NCBI GenBank assembly: GCA_951813545.1
Contig: OX638352.1
Coordinates: 3,674,835 to 3,738,834, forward strand
Reading direction: 5' to 3'
Source of the DNA: an uncultured Poribacteria bacterium
GTDB taxonomy: Bacteria > Poribacteria > WGA-4E > WGA-3G
Length of the DNA: 64,000 nt
Shown here piece after piece: positions 8,525-16,294 of this stretch. Within the stretch, counting starts at the first letter, position 1. The number at the start of each line of letters is the position of its first letter. The notes beneath the pieces are model-generated. The model saw nothing but the letters and a program-made list of their open reading frames with translations, had not been told where the DNA came from and ran no database searches. Position numbers and translations under genes: made by a program.

Positions 8525-9076
8525 CTAGTGAATTTCAAGCCCCCATGCGTCCCAACCTCGGTGCTGTTTTCGTGCGAACAATTCAATCTTACACTGGCGT
8601 GGAAACATTTCTTCTATCCCTTCACGCACCGCGTCCGGTTTTTCAGAGTGGCGTGTCCGCTTTGCCTGAACGAATTGCCTGATATTTCTGGCTCCTCGCG
8701 GTTGCGGAATTTTACCACGCCTGAAAACGAGACATAACTCACACTGGCTCATCGTGTAGAAACCAGGGTTTACGCACTGCTTATCCCAAACAAAGGCGAC
8801 TGTTGCCCACCGAAATCCCCACGCCTTTCCAAGCTGAATCGCCTGATCGAGATGCGGAGAGGAACTCCACATAAAAAGCAGGCAACTCTCTTTGCTGATT
8901 GAAGCGACATCCCATGTTTTCATCTCTGACACCGGTACAGTGGGATAATGTCGAACTGCGCCACCACTATCTGTGCCACCGCTCCCGGTATGTTGGAGCT
9001 GTCCTTTATAATCCCACGGAGGATCCGCGTATATAATGTCGTACTTCTTATTCGGGAAGGGAGCGTATGATGCCAT
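8525..9076 (-). CDS. MT-A70 family N6-adenine methyltransferase
   Basis: The MT-A70 family transfers methyl groups from S-adenosylmethionine to N6 of adenine in DNA or RNA. The catalytic DPPW motif is in YDIIYADPPWDYKG near the N-terminus, followed by the family's HYPTVPVSEMKTW segment (substrate loop), LLFMWSSSPHLDQAIQLG and SEKPDAVREGIEEMFP with PRGARNI-type C-terminal elements. The frame opens at a GTG at 9097 directly after the nuoI stop, but the ATG at 9076 has GAGG seven bases upstream, so I prefer it (183 residues). No restriction enzyme gene is nearby, so it is an orphan methyltransferase. It abuts nuoI and is probably co-transcribed with it. Confidence 0.85.
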   Translation of the reverse strand: MASYAPFPNKKYDIIYADPPWDYKGQLQHTGSGGTDSGGAVRHYPTVPVSEMKTWDVASISKESCLLFMWSSSPHLDQAIQLGKAWGFRWATVAFVWDKQCVNPGFYTMSQCELCLVFRRGKIPQPRGARNIRQFVQAKRTRHSEKPDAVREGIEEMFPRQCKIELFARKQHRGWDAWGLEIH

Positions 9077-9097
9077 CAATTGCCTCGACCGGTCCAC

Positions 9098-9646
9098 CTA
9101 TTTCGCTTCAACACTAAGTCCCTCTTGCGGGATGTCGTTGTTAGCGACGAGCATATCCCGATCAAAAATGAAGTCATTGCGGGAACTTCCGAGGCTTTCT
9201 CCCTCTTCCTGACGTTCACGGAAATATTGCGGGAGCGTTAAGCCTGTCATCCGAATAGCATCTTCAGGGCAAGCCTCTACACAATACCCACAAAAGATAC
9301 AACGAAGCATGTTGATTTCAAAGACATCGGGGTATTTTTCGCGTTGATAACCTTCCTTGGTTTCCCAACCTTCCGGTGCAGGTGCTGCCTGAATCGTGAT
9401 ACAATCAGCAGGACAGGCAGTCGCACACAAGAAACATGCTACGCATTTAATCTCGTCTTTCTCTGTCGTCGTCAGTTTGTGAATGCCGCGATACCGTTCG
9501 TTCCGCTCATCCACACTCCTCGGATCTTCAGGGTACTGATACGTCAATTTCTTTTTCGGGATATGCTTCAGCGTGGTAAACATCCCTTTAATCAACGCAG
9601 GGATATAGAGCCTATCCCAAAAAGACATTTCTTCGTTAACTTTCAT
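9098..9646 (-). CDS. nuoI: NADH-quinone oxidoreductase subunit I
   Basis: NuoI is the peripheral-arm subunit of respiratory complex I that carries two [4Fe-4S] clusters and passes electrons toward quinone. Both cluster motifs are present: CVACFLCATACPADCI near residue 70 and CIFCGYCVEACPEDAI near residue 115, each C-x2-C-x2-C-x3-C followed by P. The length of 182 residues fits the family, with a tail after MTGLTLPQYF. It is alone here; other nuo genes are not in the window. The leader holds a hairpin (9669-9693) with an AGGAGG beyond it, then an A-rich stretch before the ATG. Confidence 0.93.
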   Translation of the reverse strand: MKVNEEMSFWDRLYIPALIKGMFTTLKHIPKKKLTYQYPEDPRSVDERNERYRGIHKLTTTEKDEIKCVACFLCATACPADCITIQAAPAPEGWETKEGYQREKYPDVFEINMLRCIFCGYCVEACPEDAIRMTGLTLPQYFRERQEEGESLGSSRNDFIFDRDMLVANNDIPQEGLSVEAK

Positions 9647-9668
9647 TTTTTACTTATGGCCTCCTGAG

Positions 9669-9693
9669 CTGCCCTCCACTTCGTTTCGGGCAG
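9669..9693 (-). promoter_or_regulatory. Leader hairpin of nuoI (shared with tsaD and cysS)
   Basis: On the minus strand a 6-bp stem CTGCCC/GGGCAG encloses the 13-nt loop GAAACGAAGTGGA. Its 3' edge is 22 nt from the nuoI start codon. The same loop and spacing occur before tsaD and, with a stem of different sequence, before cysS. Confidence 0.55.
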
Positions 9694-9802
9694 GTTTCCG
9701 GTGAAGTTGAACCGTCTCCCTGACTTGCACGTCCATCTTCTTCACATTAGCAGTTAGTAATCAGTCGTCGACAGCATAGTGAAAGGAGCGTCCAAATAAT
9801 AG

Positions 9803-11302
9803 TTATGAGTTAAGGTTCGCTACCGTGTAATTTGGTGCTTCCTCGGTAATATCGATATCGTGGGGATGACTTTCGCGGTAGCCACTGCTCGTCATCCGTA
9901 CAAATTGGGTATTCTTGCGTAACGTTTCAATATCTGAAGCCCCGCAATAGCCCATTGCTGAGCGAATGCCACCGACCAATTGATAAACAAAATTGCTAAG
10001 CTTTCCTTTGTGCGGAACCCGTCCCTCAATCCCGCGCGGGACAAGTTTGGAAATATCCTCACTACTCTCCTCTGAAAGCTGAGCACTTCGTTTTCGTAAG
10101 GCGCCTAATGACCCCATTCCGCGGTGAATTTTATATGTTCTCCCCTGATAGATGACGGTATCGCCAGGGCTCTCATCCGTCCCAGCAAGTAAACTACCAA
10201 TCATCACAGAACTGGCACCTGCCCCAATAGCTTTCGCGATGTCTCCAGAATAGCGAATACCGCCATCGGCGATAATCGGCACCCCCGCCTTATCCGCTTC
10301 CTGTGCACAGTCGTAAATTGCTGTAATCTGCGGTATACTCACTCCGGCTACCACACGGGTTGTGCAGATAGAACCGGGACCAACACCAACTTTCACTGCA
10401 TCCGCGCCCGCATCAATGAGGCTTCGCGTTCCTTCTGGTGTAACAACATTCCCAGCGACGAGTTCAACATCTGGAAAATGAGACTTAATGTACTCTGTCG
10501 AGCGGATTACATTTTTGGAATGACCATGTGCTGTATCTAATATAAGCACATCTACACCAGCCTCCACTAACCGATCAACATTCTCCAAGGATGTTGAGGG
10601 CAAAACAGCGGCACCAACACGTAAACGTCCAGCACTGTCCTTACACGCTTGCGGAAACATCTGGACCTTGTCAATATCTTTGATAGTAATCAACCCGCAG
10701 AGCCGAAAATCTTCATCTACAATCGGTAGTTTTTCTTTTCGAGATTTGTGGAGCACTTCTTTCGCTTTATCAAGTGTAATTCCGCGGGATGCAGTAATCA
10801 ATTTCTCACCGGGGGTCATTCGAGTGGTTACAGGGAGGTCCAGATTGCTTTCATACTTAAGATCACGGTTAGTAATCAGACCGACGAGGTAACCCTCTTC
10901 CGTCACAATAGGGACACCACCGATACGGTAACGCTCTGTTACCTCCAGCGCATCACGAATCGTCTTATCCTCCGTTAGCGTAATCGGGTCAGTAATCATA
11001 CCGCTTTCCGACCTTTTCACGCGATCCACTTCAGACACCTGTTCGTCAATAGGACAGTTGTGGTGAATTATCCCGATGCCTCCCTCGCGCGCCATTGCAA
11101 TAGCAAGAGTAGATTCAGTGACAGTATCCATAGGGGCACTACAGATAGGAATGTTCAGCAAGAGATTACGCGTCAGTTGCGTACTCGTATCCACCTGATC
11201 CGGCAGCACATCCGATTCAGCTGGAATCAGCAAAACATCATCAAAAGTTAACCCTTCTTTTGCAAATTTCAGGGGGAAGACATCGGAAATTTTGGTCTCC
11301 AT
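9803..11302 (-). CDS. guaB: Inosine-5'-monophosphate dehydrogenase
   Basis: GuaB oxidises IMP to XMP with NAD+, the first committed step of GMP synthesis. The 499-residue protein has the TIM barrel start GLTFDDVLLIPAESDVLP, two inserted CBS domains between about residues 95 and 210 (ITDPITLTEDKTI, RIGGVPIVTEEG, KLPIVDEDFRLCG), and the catalytic loop GPGSICTTR with the active-site cysteine. The flap region and the C-terminal GGIRSAMGYCG motif are intact. The ATG at 11302 has AAGGAG nine bases upstream; the frame's earlier start at 11350 is less likely. A strong promoter lies at 11432-11460. Confidence 0.96.
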   Translation of the reverse strand: METKISDVFPLKFAKEGLTFDDVLLIPAESDVLPDQVDTSTQLTRNLLLNIPICSAPMDTVTESTLAIAMAREGGIGIIHHNCPIDEQVSEVDRVKRSESGMITDPITLTEDKTIRDALEVTERYRIGGVPIVTEEGYLVGLITNRDLKYESNLDLPVTTRMTPGEKLITASRGITLDKAKEVLHKSRKEKLPIVDEDFRLCGLITIKDIDKVQMFPQACKDSAGRLRVGAAVLPSTSLENVDRLVEAGVDVLILDTAHGHSKNVIRSTEYIKSHFPDVELVAGNVVTPEGTRSLIDAGADAVKVGVGPGSICTTRVVAGVSIPQITAIYDCAQEADKAGVPIIADGGIRYSGDIAKAIGAGASSVMIGSLLAGTDESPGDTVIYQGRTYKIHRGMGSLGALRKRSAQLSEESSEDISKLVPRGIEGRVPHKGKLSNFVYQLVGGIRSAMGYCGASDIETLRKNTQFVRMTSSGYRESHPHDIDITEEAPNYTVANLNS

Positions 11303-11431
11303 CGGAATCATCTCCTTCATTGCGAGTTGAGACACACAAGACGGGTTCAAAAACGGTGCTTAAGGCATCGCTTGCGGGGTTCCCATATCACACGTTTACG
11401 TGAAAGAAGCGTCGCTCTCCAATTCCCGCAT

Positions 11432-11460
11432 ATTATAGTATTTTTCTTTACGCATGTCAA
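11432..11460 (-). promoter_or_regulatory. Sigma-70-type promoter of guaB
   Basis: On the minus strand TTGACA (11460-11455), 17 bases, TATAAT (11437-11432): both boxes match the consensus exactly. Transcription would start near 11425, giving a leader of about 120 nt before guaB. Confidence 0.8.
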
Positions 11461-11561
11461 GAGAATCAATTTTGTGAAATAAAGTCAACAATCCATCGTT
11501 TTAAATTATACCGGAAAACGAAAATTATATCAATCAATTTTTCCCGCAAAAACCGCATCTG

Positions 11562-11661
11562 TGATATACTATTTTTAATTACCCGTGCGCGTTTGGACTC
11601 TCTAATACGGGCTTGACAAGTTACGCTCGCCAGCACCTACGGGACTCAAAGGAGATTTAGA
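11562..11661 (+). promoter_or_regulatory. Probable extended -10 promoter and repeat upstream of the Gfo/Idh gene
   Basis: TGATATACT at 11562-11570 is an extended -10 element (TGN-TATACT) without a good -35. A TTGACA at 11612 has no -10 partner. Just upstream of the start, CCTACGGGACTCAA repeats the core of the mini-hairpin family seen near 4.2 kb. The rest of 11461-11561 shows nothing. Confidence 0.4.
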
Positions 11662-12705
11662 ATGGATAACTTAAACGTTGGAATCGTTGGGCTCGGTTGG
11701 GTAGCCGGTGCTCACATTGAAGCCTTCAAAGCCGTTACAGGTTCGGATGTCACAGCTATCTGCTCACGGCGCGAACACGATGAATCCACATTGGCAGAAA
11801 CATACGGCACACCTCTCAAAGCCTATACTGATTTTGATAAGATGCTTGCCGATCCAGACGTACATATCATTGATATTTGTACGCCACACCCTTTTCATGC
11901 CGAACAAGCCATCGCCGCTGCACAAGCGGGAAAACATCTTATCATAGAAAAACCAATCTGCCTCACCTATGAAGATGCGAAAGCTATCCGTGATGCTGTC
12001 AAAAGTACAGGTGTCAACGTCTGCGTTTGCTTTGAGTGCCGATATAGCGCGCACTTTACGATGATCCGCTCCGTAATCGACAACGGATTACTTGGCGAAC
12101 TTCACTACGCCGAAGTTGACTACTACCACGGTATTGGACCCTGGTATGGGCAATACGAATGGAACATCAAAAAGGACTTCGGCGGTAGCACCCTACTTAC
12201 GGCTGGGTGTCATGCCCTCGATGCGCTCCTCTTTTTTATGGACGGAAACGTCGAAGAAGTAACGAGTTATCATACGCAATCCACAGGTGCCAATTTTCAA
12301 CCGTACGAGTATAAAACAACGAGCGTTAGTCTCCTTAAGTTTGAAGGTGGTGGAAAAATTGGCAAAGTCACCTCCTGTGTCGATTGCTTACAGCCTTATT
12401 ATTTCCATATCCACCTCGTCGGAAGCGAAGGAAGTCTTCTCGACAACCGCATCTATTCCGCGAAACTTCACGGTATGGATAAGAGCAAATGGAGTACACT
12501 TGAGACCTCGCTCATTGATTCTGGTGATGTCAGCGACCATCCGTATGAGCCGCAGTTCCAAGCATTCATAGACAGCATCAGACGAAATGAACCGATGCCG
12601 CTGACAGACTTTGACACGGCGTTTGAAACGCATCGTGTTGTCTTTGCCGCCGACATGTCTGCTGAAGCGAGTGGTAAATCCGTCAGGATGAGTGAACTCG
12701 CTTAA
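11662..12705 (+). CDS. Gfo/Idh/MocA family oxidoreductase
   Basis: A 347-residue NAD(P)-dependent sugar or inositol oxidoreductase. The N-terminal Rossmann fold starts with VGIVGLGWVAGAHIEAF (GxGxxA-type), followed by DVTAICSRREHDES, IDICTPHPFHAEQA near residue 73-86 and the family signature EKP in HLIIEKPICLT near residue 97. The C-terminal domain has GGSTLLTAGCHALDALLFFM, containing the usual G-x-x-x-D-x-GxHxxD-type catalytic region with the histidine. The substrate cannot be told. The ATG has AAAGGAG upstream at 11649-11654. It ends two bases before the stop of a convergent gene. Confidence 0.92.
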   Translation: MDNLNVGIVGLGWVAGAHIEAFKAVTGSDVTAICSRREHDESTLAETYGTPLKAYTDFDKMLADPDVHIIDICTPHPFHAEQAIAAAQAGKHLIIEKPICLTYEDAKAIRDAVKSTGVNVCVCFECRYSAHFTMIRSVIDNGLLGELHYAEVDYYHGIGPWYGQYEWNIKKDFGGSTLLTAGCHALDALLFFMDGNVEEVTSYHTQSTGANFQPYEYKTTSVSLLKFEGGGKIGKVTSCVDCLQPYYFHIHLVGSEGSLLDNRIYSAKLHGMDKSKWSTLETSLIDSGDVSDHPYEPQFQAFIDSIRRNEPMPLTDFDTAFETHRVVFAADMSAEASGKSVRMSELA

Positions 12706-12706
12706 A

Positions 12707-13291
12707 TCACCACCGCATTGCTGCCTCGCGATAGAGTTGGATCTGTTCCATATTGCGAGGCACAGCTATCTGGATAGACTTACGTTTTCGATTTACATCT
12801 CTCAGGACAATCGGTGCGCGAAGCATGTTGGTCATCGTAACAATGCCGGAATGGAAGAAAACCCACATACGTTGTTCTGTGTAAGGGTTAAGAACGTATT
12901 CTGAAGTATGCTCAGAAGGATGCGCCCCCACATCAACAAAGAGGTCATGCTTTGGATACGCAAGTTCAATACTTGTATCATGCCCCTGTAAAAGCAACTT
13001 TTCAGGTGGAGGCTTGGGTGAATATCCACTTAGTTTACATTTCCGAATGCGGATAGGCGCGCTCGATTTGTTAATCAGATGCAACGACACAACAATGGCA
13101 AGGCGATGATTGTCATCCCTGTTGATAAACCACGTATCATCTGGGATAACCGCTACCGTCAACCCCGGGATCTGTCTTTTCCTGTTATAGACGACCGCCA
13201 CTGCGATAAAGCAGGCGATCCCGAGTACTACAGACTGTCCGGTGGGCGTGGATAGAAAGCGGAGCAGTTCTTTTAAGGCTTGTTGTAGCAC
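12707..13291 (-). CDS. Hypothetical membrane-anchored protein, 194 residues
   Basis: Not a family I recognise. A hydrophobic helix near residues 18-36 (SVVLGIACFIAVAVVY) is followed by basic YNRKRQ, predicting an N-in anchor with the remaining 155 residues outside, or the reverse. The soluble part is mainly beta-type (LAIVVSLHLINKSSAPIRIRKC, MWVFFHSGIVTM). The GTG start at 13291 overlaps the end of tsaC by 19 bases and has AAGGAG seven bases upstream, which indicates translational coupling. Stop is TGA. Confidence 0.7.
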   Translation of the reverse strand: MLQQALKELLRFLSTPTGQSVVLGIACFIAVAVVYNRKRQIPGLTVAVIPDDTWFINRDDNHRLAIVVSLHLINKSSAPIRIRKCKLSGYSPKPPPEKLLLQGHDTSIELAYPKHDLFVDVGAHPSEHTSEYVLNPYTEQRMWVFFHSGIVTMTNMLRAPIVLRDVNRKRKSIQIAVPRNMEQIQLYREAAMRW

Positions 13292-13884
13292 GCGAGCTCC
13301 TTGGTGAGGGTCTCTTCTGAAATCACGCCGTGTCTTCGGACAAGTGGTGGTGAGACAGAAATGTCGTAAACTGTAGAAGGAATGGGTCCCGGGGTCTTGC
13401 CACCATCAACTATCAAGTCAATTCGTGATGCAAGTTCCTCGCCAATCTCTTGGATAGAGGTGGCTGGTGATTCTCCAGAGAGATTCGCGCTCGTTATCGC
13501 CATCGGTCCGCCAAACGCTTGGAGGATTTGCAAAAGTAGTGGATTGTCGGGAATTCGTACGCCGACAGTGCTACCGCCAGCGGTCAACACAGGGAGCAAG
13601 TCTTTACTTTCAACGACGATCGTCAAACCGCCGGGCCAAAATCGATCTGTGAGGTGGAAAAAGAAATCCGGTAAGTTCTGGGCAACACGATAGATATCCG
13701 TAACTGAACTGAGAACGAGCGGGATCGGCTTTCCGTCCGGTCGTCCCTTCACTGTGTAGAGCCTTTGCACAGCATCCGCATTAAACGGGTCCGTTCCCAA
13801 CCCGTAGACCGTGTCAGTAGGAATAGCGACAATACCCCCTGATTTCAGGCATTGGACAGCTTCAACACACACGTCTATTTCCAA
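13273..13884 (-). CDS. tsaC: Threonylcarbamoyl-AMP synthase
   Basis: TsaC/Sua5 makes threonylcarbamoyl-AMP from threonine, bicarbonate and ATP for the tRNA modification t6A37. The YrdC domain is complete in 203 residues: GGIVAIPTDTVYGLGTD at 16-32, YTVKGRPDGKPIPLVLS at about 43-60, the WPGGLTIV motif near 84, and MAITSANLSGE near 130. It is the short TsaC form without the Sua5 C-terminal domain. The start is TTG at 13884 with AGGAGG seven bases before it; no ATG fits. It lies 16 bases downstream of tsaD, so both halves of the t6A pathway are in one operon. Confidence 0.93.
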   Translation of the reverse strand: MEIDVCVEAVQCLKSGGIVAIPTDTVYGLGTDPFNADAVQRLYTVKGRPDGKPIPLVLSSVTDIYRVAQNLPDFFFHLTDRFWPGGLTIVVESKDLLPVLTAGGSTVGVRIPDNPLLLQILQAFGGPMAITSANLSGESPATSIQEIGEELASRIDLIVDGGKTPGPIPSTVYDISVSPPLVRRHGVISEETLTKELACYNKP

Positions 13885-13899
13885 AATCCGCCTCCTCTG

Positions 13900-14952
13900 T
13901 TAGACATCGACAATAGAACCGTTCGCTGCGGCGTTGAGAGAAAGCCCATCCCGGAGTCCCTGTTTATATTTTTGGTAAGCAATCCCTGCGATCATCGCTC
14001 CGTTATCCGTACACAAACTCATTGGTGGATAGTAGACTTCGGCTCCGATCTCCGTAGCGGCAGTTTTCAGTGAAGTACGAAGCTGACTATTCGCAGCAAC
14101 ACCGCCGGTTAATGTTACTGCCTTGGCACCGGTGGCTTTCGCTGCAAGGAGCGACTTGTAAACAAGCACATCAACAACAGCAGCTTGAAAACTGGCAGCA
14201 ATATCTTCAACAGTTATCATATCAGCGTTTGTGCTGCTTACGTCCTGTTCACCCTCCACAAGCACGCCTGCGCGCCGTGCCTTCTCTACAAAATAACGCA
14301 CCGAAGTTTTGATACCGCTAAAACTGAATTGATAGTCACCGCTATTCCGCATAGGTCTGGGAAATTTTACCGCCGATGGGTCGCCCTTCCGGGCAAGATC
14401 GTCAATTATTTTACCCCCGGGAAAACCGAGTCCGAGATATTTCGCGACCTTATCATAGACCTCACCGGCGGCATCGTCTTGTGTGCCACCCAATACCTTG
14501 TATTGCCACCCTTCGTGAACTTCAACGAGTTGTGTGTGTCCTCCAGAAACCGTGAGGCAGATATGCGGAAATGTTAGGGTATCATGCACCATATAGTTGG
14601 CGTAGATATGTCCTTCAATATGATTGATGCCGAGCAAGGGAAGATTGTGGCAATAGGCAAGACTCTTCGCCGCTGCGACCCCGACGAGTAACGCACCGAT
14701 TAAGCCGGGACGATTCGTTACCGCTATTGCTCCCAAATCCTTAAATGTGACACCCGCTTCCGCTAATGCCCTACTCACGATATAGTTGATCGCTTCAATA
14801 TGTTTACGCGATGCGAGTTCCGGTACAACGCCGCCATATTCTTGGTGCGTTTCAACCTGTGAAGCCACAACATTAGAAAGCACCTCTCTACCATCAACAA
14901 CAACTGCAGCAGCCGTTTCATCACATGAGGTGTCAATGCCAAGTATTCTCAT
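13900..14952 (-). CDS. tsaD: tRNA N6-adenosine threonylcarbamoyltransferase
   Basis: TsaD (Gcp/Kae1) transfers the threonylcarbamoyl group to A37 of ANN-decoding tRNAs. ASKHA-fold motifs are in place: MRILGIDTSCDETAAAVV at the start, the metal-binding HIEGH near residue 110, LTVSGGHTQLV near 132, and LTGGVAANSQLR with the C-terminal CTDNGAMIA. Length of 350 residues is normal. The frame continues upstream to 15039, but homology begins at the ATG at 14952. The leader carries the same hairpin as nuoI and cysS (14975-14999). The partner genes tsaB and tsaE are not in the window. Confidence 0.95.
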   Translation of the reverse strand: MRILGIDTSCDETAAAVVVDGREVLSNVVASQVETHQEYGGVVPELASRKHIEAINYIVSRALAEAGVTFKDLGAIAVTNRPGLIGALLVGVAAAKSLAYCHNLPLLGINHIEGHIYANYMVHDTLTFPHICLTVSGGHTQLVEVHEGWQYKVLGGTQDDAAGEVYDKVAKYLGLGFPGGKIIDDLARKGDPSAVKFPRPMRNSGDYQFSFSGIKTSVRYFVEKARRAGVLVEGEQDVSSTNADMITVEDIAASFQAAVVDVLVYKSLLAAKATGAKAVTLTGGVAANSQLRTSLKTAATEIGAEVYYPPMSLCTDNGAMIAGIAYQKYKQGLRDGLSLNAAANGSIVDV

Positions 14953-14974
14953 TTTTTTATTATGGGCTTTCGCG

Positions 14975-14999
14975 CTGCCCTCCACTTCGTTTCGGGCAG
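14975..14999 (-). promoter_or_regulatory. Leader hairpin of tsaD
   Basis: Minus-strand CTGCCC, loop GAAACGAAGTGGA, GGGCAG, ending 22 nt from the tsaD start codon. Stem and loop are identical to the nuoI leader element at 9669-9693. Confidence 0.55.
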
Positions 15000-15046
15000 G
15001 TGCTTGGTTCGGTTTTAGCCAAGTTTTTCTGTGTGGCACTTTCTCT

Positions 15047-15286
15047 TTAAGATTCTTTGTTTAACTGCAAACGAGCGGAAATCGGTAAATGAAATAACTC
15101 TTCGCGCAACAAACGCGTAGAGAAAAACAAAACTTCAAGGTTTTCGATGTCACCCGTGTCTGGGTTGAAGCGTGCGATAATTTCATCAGCAAGTTCCTCG
15201 CTCTCTTGCTCTGCGTACGGGGCACAAGTGTTCACGTACAAAATATCGGCATCCCTGTCATACTGGAAGGTCAGATTCGTTCCCAT
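15047..15286 (-). CDS. DUF2283 domain protein, probable antitoxin
   Basis: A 79-residue protein with the DUF2283 pattern: a two-strand start FQYDRDADILYV, then an acidic stretch (EQESEELADEII) and FNPDTGDIENLEVLFFS. DUF2283 proteins are commonly encoded beside small toxins. Its ATG lies inside the end of the upstream 108-residue gene (16-base overlap), with GGAGATG just before it, so the two are translationally coupled. That arrangement fits a toxin-antitoxin pair in which this gene is the antitoxin; activity is inference. Confidence 0.75.
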   Translation of the reverse strand: MGTNLTFQYDRDADILYVNTCAPYAEQESEELADEIIARFNPDTGDIENLEVLFFSTRLLREELFHLPISARLQLNKES

Positions 15287-15597
15287 TCAACATCTCCTTT
15301 TGTCAGTTTCCGAGCCATGTAAGCAGTGATAATCCAATGATTTCCAACTGAAGTAAGATCACTAACAACCACAACGACGACATGCTTTCCGCCGCGTAAC
15401 CATTCAAACCAGCGACTAAACAAACGAGCATGTCTAATCCGAGAACTCCGCGTAACTCGATCCGGGAGCATCAATGTATCAGGAATGCATTGCCGATACA
15501 TTGGTAGAAGATCCGGATGGCGTAAGGTAATATGATGTTCTCGTTCATCTGTTAGTGCAACATCACCACCCAAATAAGGACATGAAAAAAATGTCAT
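15271..15597 (-). CDS. Probable toxin, small nuclease-like protein
   Basis: A 108-residue basic protein. The central part has ITLRHPDLL, then a run of beta strands ending in HVVVVVVSDLTSVGNHWIITAYMARKLTKGD. The final HWIITAYMARK strand-turn resembles the end of BECR-fold endoribonucleases (RelE/barnase-like) and of the small proteins that sit beside DUF2283 antitoxins. Conserved candidates for catalysis are H24, R40-R46 and the W-I-x-T-A-Y motif. It overlaps the DUF2283 gene by 16 bases. The toxin call rests mainly on this pairing; the family itself is not certain. Confidence 0.55.
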   Translation of the reverse strand: MTFFSCPYLGGDVALTDEREHHITLRHPDLLPMYRQCIPDTLMLPDRVTRSSRIRHARLFSRWFEWLRGGKHVVVVVVSDLTSVGNHWIITAYMARKLTKGDVEWERI

Positions 15598-15648
15598 AGT
15601 TCGTTCACAACAGATGATTTGGTGTAGGTTCTCGTTAGACTTTAAAAG

Positions 15649-16216
15649 TTAAGCGTTTTTAGGCACTTTCCCACGGTTCGCTCGCCGCGTTCTTCTCCGC
15701 TGTGCCTGCTTTTCCTGCCATTGGCCGTAAGGATCTTTAACTTCCTCACGATCATAAGGATGGATCTCATCTTCCCCAAAAAACGACCAACCCGACATTG
15801 ATTGTTCCACTCCATTTACTTTCTGCAGTTCTGCTTTGTAAATCACAAGGTATTTGAAAAACGGTTTTGCTTCTTCTCGAAGCTGTGCCCAGCCAGACGG
15901 TTCACCATCAAAATGGAAGTCAATCCTTGATACATTTCCAAGTGCTTCAACAACCTGAATTAGCGATGGACACGACTCAAAGTATTCTGGGAAGAATGCA
16001 AGGCATGCATCAATAAGTGCATCCGGATGATCTGGACCTGCTGGAATAATTACCTTAACTCTACTCATAGGTCTAATTTGTCCATTAAAATACCGAGCTT
16101 CTAACCACTGGCGATCAGCATCACCAACGAGAATTTGGAAATCAATAGGGTTCATGCCGTCGCCCCAAGAATCCACCTTCGCCACCAATACAATAAATTT
16201 TGGAATATCCAGACAT
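15649..16216 (-). pseudogene. Hypothetical protein gene with a 1-base frameshift near its start
   Basis: The open frame 15649-16236 has no good start. An ATG at 16216 with AGAGGAG just upstream begins MSGYSKIYCIGGEGGFLG in another frame, which then runs into a stop. Removing one G from the GGGG run at 16163-16166 joins it smoothly to DGMNPIDFQILVGDADRQW and the rest. I therefore read this as one gene of about 190 residues with a single-base insertion, either a real mutation or an assembly error. The family is unknown; the C-terminus is basic (AQRRRTRRANRGK). Confidence 0.6.
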
Positions 16217-16246
16217 TTCTCTCCTCTTTGTTGCAAGACGATTTAC

Positions 16247-16275
16247 TAATTTGCAATAAGTAGTTTTGGGCTTGG
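16247..16275 (+). repeat. 29-bp dispersed repeat, copy 1
   Basis: Core GCAATAAGTAGTTTTGG preceded by TAATT and followed by a CTTGG end. It forms an inverted pair with 16900-16928 (27 of 29 bases match) around a broken lipoprotein gene. A third, slightly different copy is at 48115-48142. Confidence 0.7.
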
Positions 16276-16294
16276 ATTGTTGGTTTTGCCCGTA

